From positions 72,991,730 to 73,055,729 of the forward strand of contig NC_133933.1 in assembly GCF_031877795.1 (NCBI RefSeq): DNA of 64,000 nucleotides. The letters run 5' to 3'. Each line of letters starts with the position of its first letter. The first letter of the stretch is position 1. Made by a program: the position numbers and the translations under genes. Shown in pieces: positions 34,300-46,062 of this stretch. Under the pieces are notes generated by a model. It was not told the origin of the DNA, ran no database searches, and was given only the letters and a program-made list of their open reading frames with translations. The DNA is from Strix aluco. Lineage: Eukaryota > Chordata > Aves > Strigiformes > Strigidae.

Positions 34300-37200
34300 A
34301 CTTGATGAGTCTTTAAAGTAAAATATTCTCTTGCCTCAAAAGGATATTGAAATTTAATATAGATTATGAACTTGATAAAACTGATAGATTATTTTATGCT
34401 ATTTATAGGAAAGAATGTTTTTTTTGCAAAAAGCCTAAAATAATGTGGTTTTTTTGTTTTGACATTTTCATCCAATGGGGATTTGCATCAAAAGAAGTCT
34501 TTTTACTGGGCAAATAAAAATATGGATTTAATTACCCCTCTGCCTACTTTTCCTAGTGAAAAGACAGTAGAAATAATAGAAAAAAAGGGAAGAAATTAAT
34601 GTGCTGAAATAAGTGTATCTGGGAGACAGGGGAGTCAGATGCAGGTAGAGCATGGACAGGGAAATAAAGGGTGAGTTTTAATCACCACATAATTTTACCA
34701 CGTTGGAAACTGGGGAGTATGTGCTGCACCAGGCACTGCTTCTGTGTGTTCCCTTAGTTTTCAGAACCACTCCTCCTTCCTAAACAAATCTGTCTTGCAG
34801 CTGGAAAAATATATATAATTTGTGATCTTAACACGTTTAAAATGCTTTGTTTTTTGGAAAAGCATTCCTTGCCAAAATGATATGAACACACACACCTCAG
34901 TGGATTTCAGCTCCCATTAGATAAAGCCTGTACATACATTTTGATTTTGAAGAGAATCAAGCTTTTTATAATACAGCTGTGGAATGCAGTTTGTTTAATT
35001 CTAATAATTTTGAAATCCAGTCAATTCTGCTGTAGCATTAGTTCATAGCTTGCAGGAAGCGGTATCAGGCTGTTCAAGTGTCGCCAGCTGGTTAACAGGA
35101 TGGTAGTATCAGGAAAAATAATACGTTACTAGACATTGTACAAATAATAAAGACACACAGTTGAGGCAGTGTGTAGCCTGAGCATGCCAAGTTCCAAGTC
35201 CAGCTCATGTAAATTTACTAGTTCTTAATTAAGGCTGGCTCAAATAATTAAATGTCAAGGATCCAGGCTTCCGCTGCCACGTAAGTATTTAGTGTTAGAT
35301 GTTACATGGCCTCTGCTGCACTCCCTCCTGCTGCTGGCTGGTTTAAATATCACTTGAGCGCTTCTACAAGAGCTTTATGCACACCTCTGATCAAAACAGA
35401 CAGAAGCAGAGTAAGCCCTAATGAAACAGTCTTACCCATTAGGTAAGCAACTAAAAAAGCTTGCCCTATCATCATATTTTGAATAAAAACAAGGATTATT
35501 ATAAAAAATATTATTTATAGATTTTTTTTAAACAATTATAGGGCCAAGTTTCCTACCTGCCAGCTTTAGATGAGCATCCTCCTAAAGAGTGACTGAAATC
35601 TACGGGCCCATACAATGATTATAAACACCAAGCTGCCAAACTGGATCAGCACACAGATTGACAAATCTGATCTCCTGCTTGCAGCGATAGCCAGTATTTC
35701 AAAAGTAGTCTAAAAGATAGATAATACAACTGGTCAGCTTGTCCACTGGTACACTCCAGAATAAAAGATGACTTCTGAAGCCTGAATAGTCACGAATGCG
35801 TCATATCTAACACACATGATTCAATTTAGCTACTAGTTTACAAGTTTTACAAAATTCTTCTTCCTCATTTGCGATGTGGAGAGTAGATTAGCATCTACAG
35901 ATGAAACAGGAATTTAAACTTTCCAACAGGCAACTTTTTTTCAACAGGCTCCCATTAGGGTGAACAGAACAGAATTTATTAAATTACTTTTGCAAAAATT
36001 TTAGCATGTGAGGTTTTTTAGTATTACAGATTATTTGGAGTAGTAAGTAAACTCTGACCTTCTAAAAGGTGTTGTTGCCCGACTAAGTTACTTTCATCTC
36101 TTCAAATCGTTCCTAAACTTCACTTCTTTGAGGCAAGCTCCCTCAGTGGTCTTTCCTCTTCTTCCACTTGAAGCCTGTGAATTCTGCATCTCTTTTGGAC
36201 TGTACACTGTACAGGGATTATCTGTGTTTTGTCTTGTCAAACCCTGAAAGTACTTTCAGCACTTCAATAAATGTTGCACATCAGTTTGAAATGACAGCAA
36301 GCGAGGTTTTACACAGCATTTTATTGTTTCCAAGTTTGTCAAATTTCAAATAGAGTTTTCACTGGTTTGCTCCCATTTTTGTGCTTTTATTTGCAACTCA
36401 CAATTAAGAAGACTTCAGAATAGCTTGGGGTGCTATTACCAGTTTAATTACATTGAAAATGCTGTCCTTAGTCAAAACACTAAACTTTTTCTCATTGTCT
36501 ATTTAACAGCATTGTATGTGTATCTGTATCTGTTCCATCCCTCCAGAGGGGGCAGTTAGTACTTCAGCATAAAAGCATTATGTTCCGGGTTCACATTAGG
36601 TTGGGAGTTTATGTAAAACAACTGAGCAAAAGAGTACAAATAAAGCTTTGTCATTCCTAAACATGTAGTCACAAAAGCAGCTTTTCTCAGGACTGCTAAT
36701 ACTGGATCAAAGAACCACAGAGCCAGGGGCAGTGGCTAAGCAACTTTCCTTTGCTTCTCAGGCTCTTGTAGAAAAAGAGCTCCTGAGTTCACCCTCCAAG
36801 AGTATTTTATTGATCTTTGCTCAGTGGAAATCTCTACAGGTGATTCAGGAAGTTTTAAAATGATGCTGTAATGCTGCTGTAGAAGAGGGTGACATAGTTA
36901 ATGGGGTCTGCCCACTGCCTCTTCAGGGGCTAGCCAGTAATTCTGCAATGTATTCAAAGCATTAGGATAGGCTTTTCAGAAAATATTTCTTAGCCTAATT
37001 AAAAAAATTATCTGAAGAGTCCAAGAATGCTTGTCAATACAAAAGGAAAATGGAACACAGTTCTATGCTGAAAAACACTAATGAGGTACTGAGCATTCAT
37101 CTCAGTAATTAATATGGTTCTGTTTAATGCTTTGTGGTTTGAGCCGGTTTGAGGCCTGTCTGCTGCTGTCAAGTTGAATTCCCCATTGTGCTCATCAGCA

Positions 37201-37320
37201 AAAGTTTGGGAGCTAGATTATATTCTGATTTTTACCTTTCCAGTCTCACTGTCATTCATGGGACCCTTCTCAAATGTAAGATACAAAGCTGACCTTTGTG
37301 CTTCTGTGTACATTTGACAA
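34300..37320. other. Intergenic region between ABRA-like and HINT3 (convergent ends)
   Basis: AT-rich DNA with no gene, RNA or transposon recognised. The two flanking genes converge here. Confidence 0.65.
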
Positions 37321-37325
37321 CTTAC

Positions 37326-37850
37326 TGAGTCTGGCTGGGACAGAGATAAAATTCCTTCAGAGCAGCCCCTAAGGTGCCACGTTTTGCATTTGTGACTGAA
37401 ACAGCATTGATAACACACCAGTGTTCTGGCCACTGCTGAGCAGTGCTTGCACAGCGTCAAGGCCACCTCTTTTTCCTGCTCTGCCCCTCCAGTGGGCAAA
37501 AAGCTGGGAGGAGGCACAACCTGCACACCTGGCACCAAGTGACTAGCGGGGATATTCCATGCCACAGAATGTCACACTCAGCAATAAAAGCTGAGGAGAG
37601 GGTTTTGTTTGGTTTGGTGAAGGGGGGCAGCCATTGCTACTGGCCTGCTGGGGAGAAGTCATGAGTGATTACCTTTGCACCTTGTTTTTTTTCTTCCTCT
37701 TTCCTTCATTTATTAAACTGTCTTTATCTCGACCCATGAGATTTCTCATTTCTCCTATTCCTATTTGCTCTCCCATCCCTCTGAGGTCAGGGGTGAAGAG
37801 CAAGCAAAGGGCTATCCAGGGTCAACACCCCCCCTCCCCCCCCGCAACTA
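37326..37850 (+). mobile_element. Old, degraded ERV LTR (ERVL-like)
   Basis: Starts GTCTGGCTGGGACAGAGATA, a decayed form of the avian LTR start TGTCCTGG..CAGCTGGGATAG. It continues with the landmarks GATAACACACCAG, GCTGAGCAGTGCTTGCACAG, GGGATATTCCATGCCA, a TATA-like CAATAAAAGCTG, and near the 3' side TATTAAACTGTCTTTATCTC. Ends are eroded and I could not define a target duplication. No internal retroviral genes adjoin it, so it is a solo LTR or remnant. Confidence 0.75.
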
Positions 37851-37885
37851 TTCCATTGCACTGGAAGATCATTGCAAAATTAGCA

Positions 37886-37900
37886 TTTATTCTGTTTATT
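37886..37900 (-). terminator. HINT3: Candidate HINT3 polyadenylation signals
   Basis: Two AATAAA hexamers on the minus strand (37895-37900 and 37886-37891), about 2.1 kb after the stop codon. I saw no AATAAA or ATTAAA between the stop and here on that strand, so the 3' UTR probably runs 37870-39974 and would include the solo LTR in antisense. Confidence 0.5.
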
Positions 37901-38996
37901 AATCCTTTTTAGCAACAGTTCATGTTGGTACTTTAAAATTACATGTCACAGTTAAGTACAGTTACATAAATTAACTACAAATCAGAACACATACACAGTA
38001 TTAGCTCTTGAAATATCTTAATGTTCAGGTATTTCACAAAGTTAGGAGACAGATCTATTGCACAGAAGTAGTTAAAGTTCAGTGGCTTTAATTCACACTC
38101 CTCCTACCTAGTGTTACAAATTACCCTAAAGGGCTGCAAATGATACGTGAGTGCCCACTAATAAGAATAACAAGATATTAGAAACAAGGTCTTAAAGAAG
38201 AGAGAGGTGTAAACTCTTCTGGGCAGAAGATGTTCTTCAGAAGGGTGTGAACCTTCTGAAGTATTACATATAGTTTACTGTAAGGATATTAGAATACACT
38301 GTACCACTAAGGCAACAAGTGCTGGATCAGTGGGAAACACCAAAAAGATTACATTTAGGGAAGCTTGCAGGTGCAACAGACCATCGTCACCTCAGCTGCA
38401 TCTAAATGCATCAGCCAAGGACACTTGTTTAGTTAGGCACCAAGGGATACACTCTGTGAACAAAGAAAATCCACTCTGTCTTTTCTGGAGTTTTAACTTT
38501 CCAAACATTCAAACTGCCTTAATATGGTATTGAGAAAGAGAGCACTAGCATTACTGATTAGAGTCGTACAGCAAAGGCAAACATTCAGTAGGTTCCTTAA
38601 GCAACACAACGTTCCAATTTTGGGCCAAGTCCCTGCTATCCCAAATTCAAATCAGATTGCTATTACACAAGCCTGCCACATACTCACTGCACCAAAGACC
38701 TGTTTCGCTTATGACTTCATTTAGAAATCAAATTTAGCCAAGGCATTAGTGATCTTCAAAAGCCTTGCACTGAGAACAATATCAGAACCATCTAAAAATT
38801 TAGATTTTTTTTCTACCATCATGCAGAAGCACAGTATATTAAATCAATTCCTCAGAACTCTTCATATTTTTTGTAAACATACAATAATTTAAGATATTGT
38901 GCACATAAGAGGGAAACAATCTTTAAGTCCAACATACAGCCACTTACACATTTAAACTATATTCTATGTTATACAGCATTATCACATCTTGGGCAC

Positions 38997-39352
38997 TGTC
39001 CTGGTTCAGCTAGGATAGGGTTAAGTTTCCCCAGCAGTGGGGAGGGAGCTCTAGCCCGGTTATTCAATACCATGCTGACAGGTCCAGACGCCCAAGCGCA
39101 GGAAGGAGCAGGGAAAGACCAGAGATGGCCTTTGTGCGGTTCGGTCCCCTCACTGCTGTATCCGTGCGGTATACCTCTTGTTCTGTTCATTGTTGTTATT
39201 GTTCGGTTTGTTGTTGTTACACGGTTGTATTAAAACTTTCCTTATCTCAACCCCGGGGTTTGTATTTCACTCCCTGCCCCGCTCCGGTTGGAGGGTGGGG
39301 GAGCGGCAGCAGCAGCGTGGTCTCGAGTCCCAGCAGGGCCTAAACCACGAGA
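38997..39352 (+). mobile_element. Solo ERV LTR with 5-bp target-site duplication
   Basis: 356 bp beginning TGTCCTGGTTCAGCTAGGAT and ending TAAACCACGAGA, flanked by GGCAC at 38992-38996 and 39353-39357. It contains ATTAAA (39229-39234) ahead of the GTTGGAGGGTGGGGGAGCGG tail typical of avian LTRs of this group. The five-base duplication suits an ERVL-type element. No gag, pol or env sequence is present. It lies within or just beside the HINT3 3' UTR, antisense to it. Confidence 0.85.
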
Positions 39353-39974
39353 GGCACCTACTGTATTAACGTTTACTATGTCACAGTCATGCAAATAAGA
39401 CAAGCAGTATATTAAAGTAGCTTAACACCAGACAGTTAGTAGTGTACTTTCAGCAATGTACCTAATAATAACTAGGCTTAAGTAACATACCATACAAATA
39501 CAGATGGAAATTTAAATGTTTTAAATGTTAATTGCAATGCCAGAACAATACATCTTTGAAATAAAAGCTTGATTCTGCAGTAAATACTCCCTTGGTATGG
39601 TATGGTACCATATATATGTTGTTAGTATTAACTTGTTGCCTTAGTTGCAATACATTCTGCTGCTCTACCCTGCCTTTTACTAGGAAAAGTTCTCTGCACG
39701 TGTACATGTGTGTTATCTATATATATACACACAAATATTAAATTAACTAAATTATAATTAAAACACCTCACCTTATTGTCAGAGAAGCATATAGACTCAA
39801 GTATCCAAATGGGAGAATTAGGTTGGCAGCTACAGATTCTGTGTGTATTTCCTCATAAGGAACTAAAGCTTTTTTTATCCTGGTGTATTATTGGCAACAT
39901 TGAACTGTACAACCTTAAATCAGAGTTCAAAGACAAAGAACAAACCGGCTAGTGACACAAGGCTAAGAGTGCTT

Positions 39975-40022
39975 TCAGCTGGCAGCATTTTCAGTTTGCA
40001 GTCGCTCAATCAGTTGTTCAGC
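39975..40022 (-). CDS. HINT3: HINT3 coding exon 5 with stop
   Basis: 48 nt: [15 protein letters not shown] then TGA. Acceptor TTTCATAG. Human ends ADHLIEKLRT, so the bird protein has a five-residue extension. Confidence 0.93.
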   Translation of the reverse strand, partial: AEQLIERLQTENAAS

Positions 40023-43000
40023 CTATGAAAGAGAAAAAGCAACGCACTAAGTACACTGTGGACCTTCAGTTTACTGAAAATTCCATTTTAAAGATAGTGA
40101 CACTGACAGAGCATTTGCTTTTCATTTTTACAAAGCATACAACAGAAGCAGAATACAATGACTGCTTTAACCAGCAGACTCCTTTCCACCATTTCCATCA
40201 AATTCCCATTAGGTGATCAGAAAAGGAAACAGAACCTACAAAAGTCAGAGGATGTCTGAGCAAATAAATAGCAGATAAAGCAGTGTGGTTTTACAGACCT
40301 CAGAAGGCAGCAGTGCTCAGAACAACCAAGCTGTCGAGACCTGGAACTCTTTGGGAGTTCCTCCAGAATGGTGTGTAGTGGCCTCTCATCACCCAACCAG
40401 CTGCACAGCAGCCACGTAGGTTGCTGAGGGACAGAGCGCATTCACACGTCTGGTTCTCATCACGAGATACATATCCCTTCTTTGGCTACGTCACTATGCT
40501 CATACATACTTTTCTCATCATATGGCTACTTATGCATCTAGCACGTAACTGGGACAGCTGTGCTTCATATGTGTAACAGCACCAGCCCACAGAGCCCTCA
40601 GGAGGGCTCACTCGGGGCAGAAGGCAGCCTGCCAGTGCTGTTCTAGCAGGCCAAACTGGGCACATGGAGACTAACATGGGCACGTCTGAAACAAATCTGT
40701 TTACTCTCAGCTTTTTTTTTGCCAGTCCCACAACAATCTTTTAGTTTGAACTAGTGCTTGAAGTTTTATTAAGATCTCCAAAAGAACCACGTTAAAAGGT
40801 GAAAAGCTTAAGTTTGGCACGTTTTAAATACACACAGTGAAAATGCAATCAGCTACTTAGGGTCAGAACAACTTAACAGGAGTTAAATATCTCTTGCAGT
40901 TTCTTTGCAAATAAAGCTAGACGAGGCATGGAGCAGCTGAAAACGAAATTACCTGAATCTTGTTTTGCATTCTTAAACAAGTATCACATTCGATCCATTC
41001 TAATTTAAAAGCCAAACAAACCCAAAAGCAACTCAAGAACAATTTCCAACTTGACAACAGGGCAAACTATCTTTTGAAGTGCATTCCTATTGGATAACCA
41101 AACTTGGTACAGATCTCCCTGAGCTAATCCAAGATAGCAAGCAGTAAAACTACATGGCTATACTTATATGAGGGCCAAGTATCTGTGTGAAGCTCTGCAA
41201 TACAGCAGAGACACATCTGCTTTTTTCAAGCTACGTGAGATCTCCAGCAAGGCACCACTGTGAAGGAGACGAGTTTTTTTCTGTTTGAGTAAGAGGCTGT
41301 CTATATTCTTTAGATGAGACAGACCTTTTTCAGCATCTTTGTTTTGGGGCTGCACAAGGACACCAGGATGCTGTGGCTACATTGCAAGGATAGGCTCTTT
41401 GCTGCGTCAAAGCAGCGAGAGTAAGCTTTAGTCCTCGAGGGATTTTCAAAGAGTGATTTAGTCAGTGCCAGTTCAGTCTGATTGCTTATCTCTACTGACA
41501 TAAATCAGTACAAACAACGTTTTTGTAAAGCAGACATTTGTTTTAGTCTAAAAATGACAGGATGGAAAAAAACATGTGAAATGATACAAGCAATCATCAG
41601 GTGGACATGTTTTCCACCCAAATTGGATGAACCAGGGTATGTACAATACAGTCCATCACATTTGAATATATCCTTTTAAATTAAAGGACAAATCCTTACA
41701 AAGTGTCCTCAGAAACACATCACATTAACCTAAGCTACAATTAGATCCAGAACTACTGTATTCTTTGCTGCTAATGTTAATGGCACTCCATTCCCTTTAA
41801 TAAGCATAAACATTAAGGCTTTTACCATTATATTTTCTCAGTTAATGCAAAATATACATAATTAATAATGACAGTAATGACAAAAATAATCGCTTAAAGA
41901 ATTTTTGGACATAGTTAAAACATTAGAAAGACATCACACTTTCAGCTTGCAATTGAAAACCTACCAAAAAACTCATCTGCATTACACTTACCGTGATAAA
42001 CCAGTAGGAATTGATTCTGTAAACGAGTCTGGATAAGAATCCTAGCTGACTGGCTGGGGCCAGGACGTGAAGATGCAAGTGGGATATTGAGCAGAACGGA
42101 GGCCAGTGAAAACCCATTCTTCAGAAAAGGAAAACAAGTGAAAATTACTGGTGATGTTAATTCAGGAGGAAGTGGAACATCACAAGTTATTTAACGTGAT
42201 CAACTGAATTAACAACTTAACTCATTGCATTTTCCTTGTACATAAAGGCAGGAACAAAAATACGCCCCTTCATTATGCTCTCAGGGAACGTTTTCAACAT
42301 CAGAGGTTCAGCGAACCTCCTTCACATCTCTGTATTTAAGACACATTTTGTTAAAAAGGAGGGTTTAAAAAATAAAATGTATCTTAAATGTAGCACATCT
42401 AGTTTTCAGCTGGAAAGCCAACTGACACTAGATGAATGTAGTTTCTATGTATTTTAATCATGAAGGCCCAGCTCCCTGTACTCTACACTATTTAAATGAT
42501 GTTACAATTTACTTCAGCTATCAATGGCACTGGCTTAAACTGAAGGGTGCAGCACTGAAATCAGCTGAATGCAGCTATGACTGAAACACAATGCAGTGCC
42601 CTGCTTAAATAGGACAAAGTTTACCTCTCTTCTGGAATCTAGGATTTAGAGCATATTTTCATCACATAATTAAAGAAAAGCCTTTTAGAGAAGTTGTTTG
42701 AAGTGCCCTCCCTACCCCAATATGTGGCCAAGAAAGAAACTCAGAGTTGGAACACAATCTGTGCTGGAAATTAATCAGAAAAAAAGAATTTATATTCAAT
42801 GCCAGCACATTCTACTTCAAAAGTCATGGGATAAGCAAATGCAGACCCATTTTCTTCAAAAAAATCATACTGCAGTTGTTGCCACCATCTCTAAAATAGC
42901 ATTCTGAAAAGTAAAAAACATACTCAGTAACACAGAAGGTTTCCATTACATACCTTATATTACTCAAGTCACTAAAATTATTTTTCTGGAGAACAGCTTT

Positions 43001-45356
43001 TCCAACTTCCATCATTCTCTTCACTATTAAAAACAAATAGATTTCATTTAACATTTAAGGAATATTTTACACATCATATGTCATCAAGTAATTTAAAAGA
43101 TATTCTTCAGAATATTAACTTCAATAAAGTAATTACACTGAGATCACAAACACGGGTTTTTCAAAATATAAATACTGTTAACTACTCATAATCAGATTGT
43201 CAAGAAAATGTTGTGCAACGATTGATATGGAAATTACCACTGCTACCAATTTCCACACTAATGATGCTTTGAAGTGTGGTATTATTCCAAGAACTCTGGC
43301 CAAAGCTGTGGTATCACCACATCCTTAAAAAAAACCCAACAAATACTGATTGGTCAGAATGATGACGTTTACACTAATTTCAGTGTTATATCTCTACACA
43401 GCTACAGGACTTTCATCTCCAGGTCCTGTGCAGCCTGGCATAAGTTAGGAAGCTTCAGAGATGGTACACAAATTTAAATCAAAATAAACTAAAATTGTGA
43501 GTCCTACTTATTACTAGGACAAGTTTCATTACTGTATCACTGAGAAAAGAAGCAACCCTAATATAAAAACTCAAGGCTAAGGAATTGTCTTGAAGCCAAA
43601 CACATATAGAAGTTGTTTCTGGAAAAAACTACCCTATGTTTAGAAGAGAAACACAGTGATGCAAGATGTATAACACACAACTACAACTCTTTTCTTGCAT
43701 CACCTGTAAATTTCCCAAAGGTGGAATCTATTCATGCATGCATGGCTGTAGCTTCTTCTGTTACTCAACACACTTAGCTAGGCATTTCTTCTGAAACAAA
43801 TTCCAGGACAATGGTTTCTTGAGGGGAAAAAAAAAAAGCCTATCAACAATAAATTCAATATTTTAGAATTTTTTTTTTCAAGAATTATTGACGTTTATTG
43901 GAACACCATTTCCCTCTTTCTTCTCACTCGCTTTTTTCCTGAAAAATAATGTAACACTTATTTTAAAATATACATTTAATAAAATTCTTCTATAACTTTT
44001 CATATAATTTAAAACTGCATATTCATCTAAGAAAACACAAGGAAGCAGCACATACTCTTTAAAAGTAAAGCTGCAGTTCCAACAAAGTGCAAAGGCAGCT
44101 ATACTCCATGCAAACAAAACAGATTTCATGCACTGGTGCGATGCTTTTCTAGAACTGCACAAAAAAGTGTGCTATTCTAGAACAGCATGTGGAAGTTCCC
44201 AGGAAGGGTAAGTCCCTGCCTACACTCACTCATACCATCTATTTCCATGTTTACATCCTCAACCAAATGGTGCTCAGAGGTGTGATTTACTTGACGGTTA
44301 AACGCACACTTAGAGCCTTACCTACAGGTATGTGTTCTGTCTTCAGCGTTTTGCAGTTTCCCATGTGTTCCACCGGCACCACCAGATAGTGGTGGGGAGC
44401 GTTAGGTCTGATATCTCTAAAGCAAACTAGGTCTTCATACTAAAAAAGGATGCAAATGAATTAAATTGATTAGGATGAGGATACTGGCAAAGAGTAGGAG
44501 ACAAAGTCCATCTTCTCCATATCAACATGATACTTAATGTCACATTTGAAGTAACTAGCAAAAATCTCAAGATTTTTGGAGCCAGCCTACAGAAGGACTT
44601 GAAAGCACGATTTGTGTCCTCAGCTGCCCTTCTGCAGTCAGGATTCCTCGGCGTCAGCATTAAAGTTTCTAGCCGTTGTGTCAACATTTAAGGCCGGCAA
44701 GGTATTTCCCTTCTGATCGGTGTTTCGCTCCTACCTCCGTGAAAGAGCTGAGGGCCCTCAAGACTACCCAAGCTCGCCAAGCCTCTCAGACCGACCCCCC
44801 CGGCGACCCGGCAGCCCAGGCACCGCCTTACCGGGACGGAGGGCTGGCACCAGGCGGCCGACACACGCCCGGCTCCAGGGTTTGACCTTTCATTCTCAGA
44901 TTAACGCCCCCGCCGCTCTTCCCTGCTCCCCCGAGCCCTGCCCTCTCGGCAGCCCGCGAGGCCGAGCCGCTCGGGCACCGGGGCCCGCCCAGCAGCTCCC
45001 ACGCCGGCACAGCGACAGATACAATTCGCCTCTTCCTTAAACACCGGCAGCGAACCACCACCAGCCGCCCGGGCCAGGAGAAGCGCCTCCGTTGCCAGCG
45101 TGGAGCTGGCCGGACCCGCACCTGCGGGGGAGCCGGCGGCGAAGGGCGGGAGCTCCGCCGGCGGGACACCGCGCCGGGACACCGGGGGAGGCCACCGCCG
45201 CCCCTCACCCACCTCGCAGGGGAGCAGCGCCGTGCCCGGCTCCTCCCGGCGGGCGATCCTGCAGAACACGCACTTGCCGTCGTAGCCGCCGCCGTTCCCG
45301 GCTTCTCTCCCCTCGGCAGCGGCGGCCGCAGCAGCCGCCGCCTCCTCCCCCGCCAT
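39975..45356 (-). CDS. HINT3: HINT3, histidine triad nucleotide-binding protein 3 (5 exons, complete)
   Basis: HIT-superfamily phosphoramidase that hydrolyses aminoacyl adenylates and AMP-NH2 type substrates (family knowledge). Five exons with consensus junctions join into 168 codons plus TGA; human HINT3 is 182 aa, and the difference is in the variable N-terminus, which here holds nine alanines (6-14). Seen: [15 protein letters not shown] (28-42), [10 protein letters not shown] (49-58), [17 protein letters not shown] (65-81), and the histidine triad HLHLHVL (124-130) in exon 4, then [18 protein letters not shown] and the C-terminus [15 protein letters not shown]. All catalytic histidines are present. 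It lies between the ABRA-like gene and NCOA7, same strand as NCOA7 and TRMT11, as in human. Confidence 0.97.
40023..41991 (-). other. HINT3 intron 4
   Basis: 2.0 kb, no feature recognised. Confidence 0.7.
41992..42118 (-). CDS. HINT3: HINT3 coding exon 4 (histidine triad)
   Basis: 127 nt, residues 112-153: [20 protein letters not shown] through NSYWFIT. Contains the HxHxHxx catalytic motif. Donor GTAAGT. Confidence 0.97.
42119..42953 (-). other. HINT3 intron 3
   Basis: 835 bp, no feature recognised. Confidence 0.7.
42954..43023 (-). CDS. HINT3: HINT3 coding exon 3
   Basis: 70 nt: (V)[22 protein letters not shown](R). Acceptor AATAG, donor GTATGT. Equivalent to human VENMVTVGKTILERNNFTDF. 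Confidence 0.93.
43024..44321 (-). other. HINT3 intron 2
   Basis: 1.3 kb AT-rich intron with short A and T runs near 43830-43880; no exon or transposon recognised. Confidence 0.7.
44322..44439 (-). CDS. HINT3: HINT3 coding exon 2
   Basis: 118 nt, residues 49-87 plus one base: [20 protein letters not shown] through [11 protein letters not shown]. Acceptor TTTTTTAG, donor GTAAGG. Confidence 0.95.
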
Positions 45357-45640
45357 GGCCGCCGCCGCCTCCCCTCCGGCCGCCGCCCGACCCGTGCGCG
45401 CCCCCTGCCGGCGCCTGGCAGCGGGGGCGGGGCGGCGCCCTCACGCGCCCGCCGCCATCACCAATTGGCAGGGAGGGGACGGGCCACGCGCCCCCGCGTC
45501 ACGCCCCGCCCCTGCGCCGCCAGGGGGCGCACGCGGGCCGCCGGAGTGCCGCCCCCACACAGCCCGGCGGGGCGGGGCCGGGCGCGTAAAGCAGCGCGGG
45601 CGCGGGTCTTGCAGGCGGTGGGCTGGCCTCCAGCTCCTCT
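44740..45640. promoter_or_regulatory. HINT3: CpG island with CCAAT and GC boxes, HINT3 promoter
   Basis: CG-rich island of about 0.9 kb spanning exon 1. About 105 bp upstream of the start codon is CCAATTGG (45461-45468), a likely NF-Y site, and GGGGCGGGGCGG (about 45423-45434) is an Sp-type GC box. No TATA box seen. Confidence 0.8.
45213..45356 (-). CDS. HINT3: HINT3 coding exon 1 with start codon
   Basis: 144 nt, residues 1-48: MAGEE, nine Ala, then [20 protein letters not shown] and GTALLPCE before GTGGGT. The ATG lies inside the CpG island with no upstream in-frame family sequence. Confidence 0.95.
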
Positions 45641-45872
45641 GCGGGGCAAGGGACGAACTCCGACACAAACCCCCTTTTGTTAATGAAGTCTCACACGGCT
45701 CCTGCTGGAACGTCAGGCCCCTGACAGGGCCCGGCTCTTCTCAGCAGGTGAAATTTCCTGGGGGTGTTGAAGCAAAGGTGTAGCCGCACCCCGAGCTACA
45801 GCTCGGAGCCATCCATAAAAAAAGGTACAAACTGGGAATAAAATTAAGTGAATGCATTCTGAGCTCATTCAA

Positions 45873-46062
45873 ATCACAGAATCACAGGACAGTTTGGGTC
45901 AGAAGGGACCTTTACAGGTCAGCCAGTCCAACGCCCCTGCAGCAAGCAGGGACATCTTCAACTAGATCAGGTTGCTCAGAGTTGGCCTTGAATTGTTTCC
46001 AGGGACAGGGCAGCTACCACCTCTCTGGGCAACCTGTTCCAGTGTTTCACCACCTTTATTGT
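45873..46062 (-). mobile_element. CR1 LINE fragment (3' end)
   Basis: Plus strand begins ATCACAGAATCACAGGACAG and continues through the usual CR1 tail with AGTCCAACGCCCC and CAGGTTGCTCAGAG. Minus-strand orientation, about 190 bp, 5'-truncated, located just upstream of the HINT3 promoter. Confidence 0.9.

Noticed and set aside
44720-45783. Open frames of 60-165 codons around HINT3 exon 1
   Set aside because: Same cause: GC-rich CpG island, both strands open, low-complexity translations. Only HINT3 exon 1 is supported.
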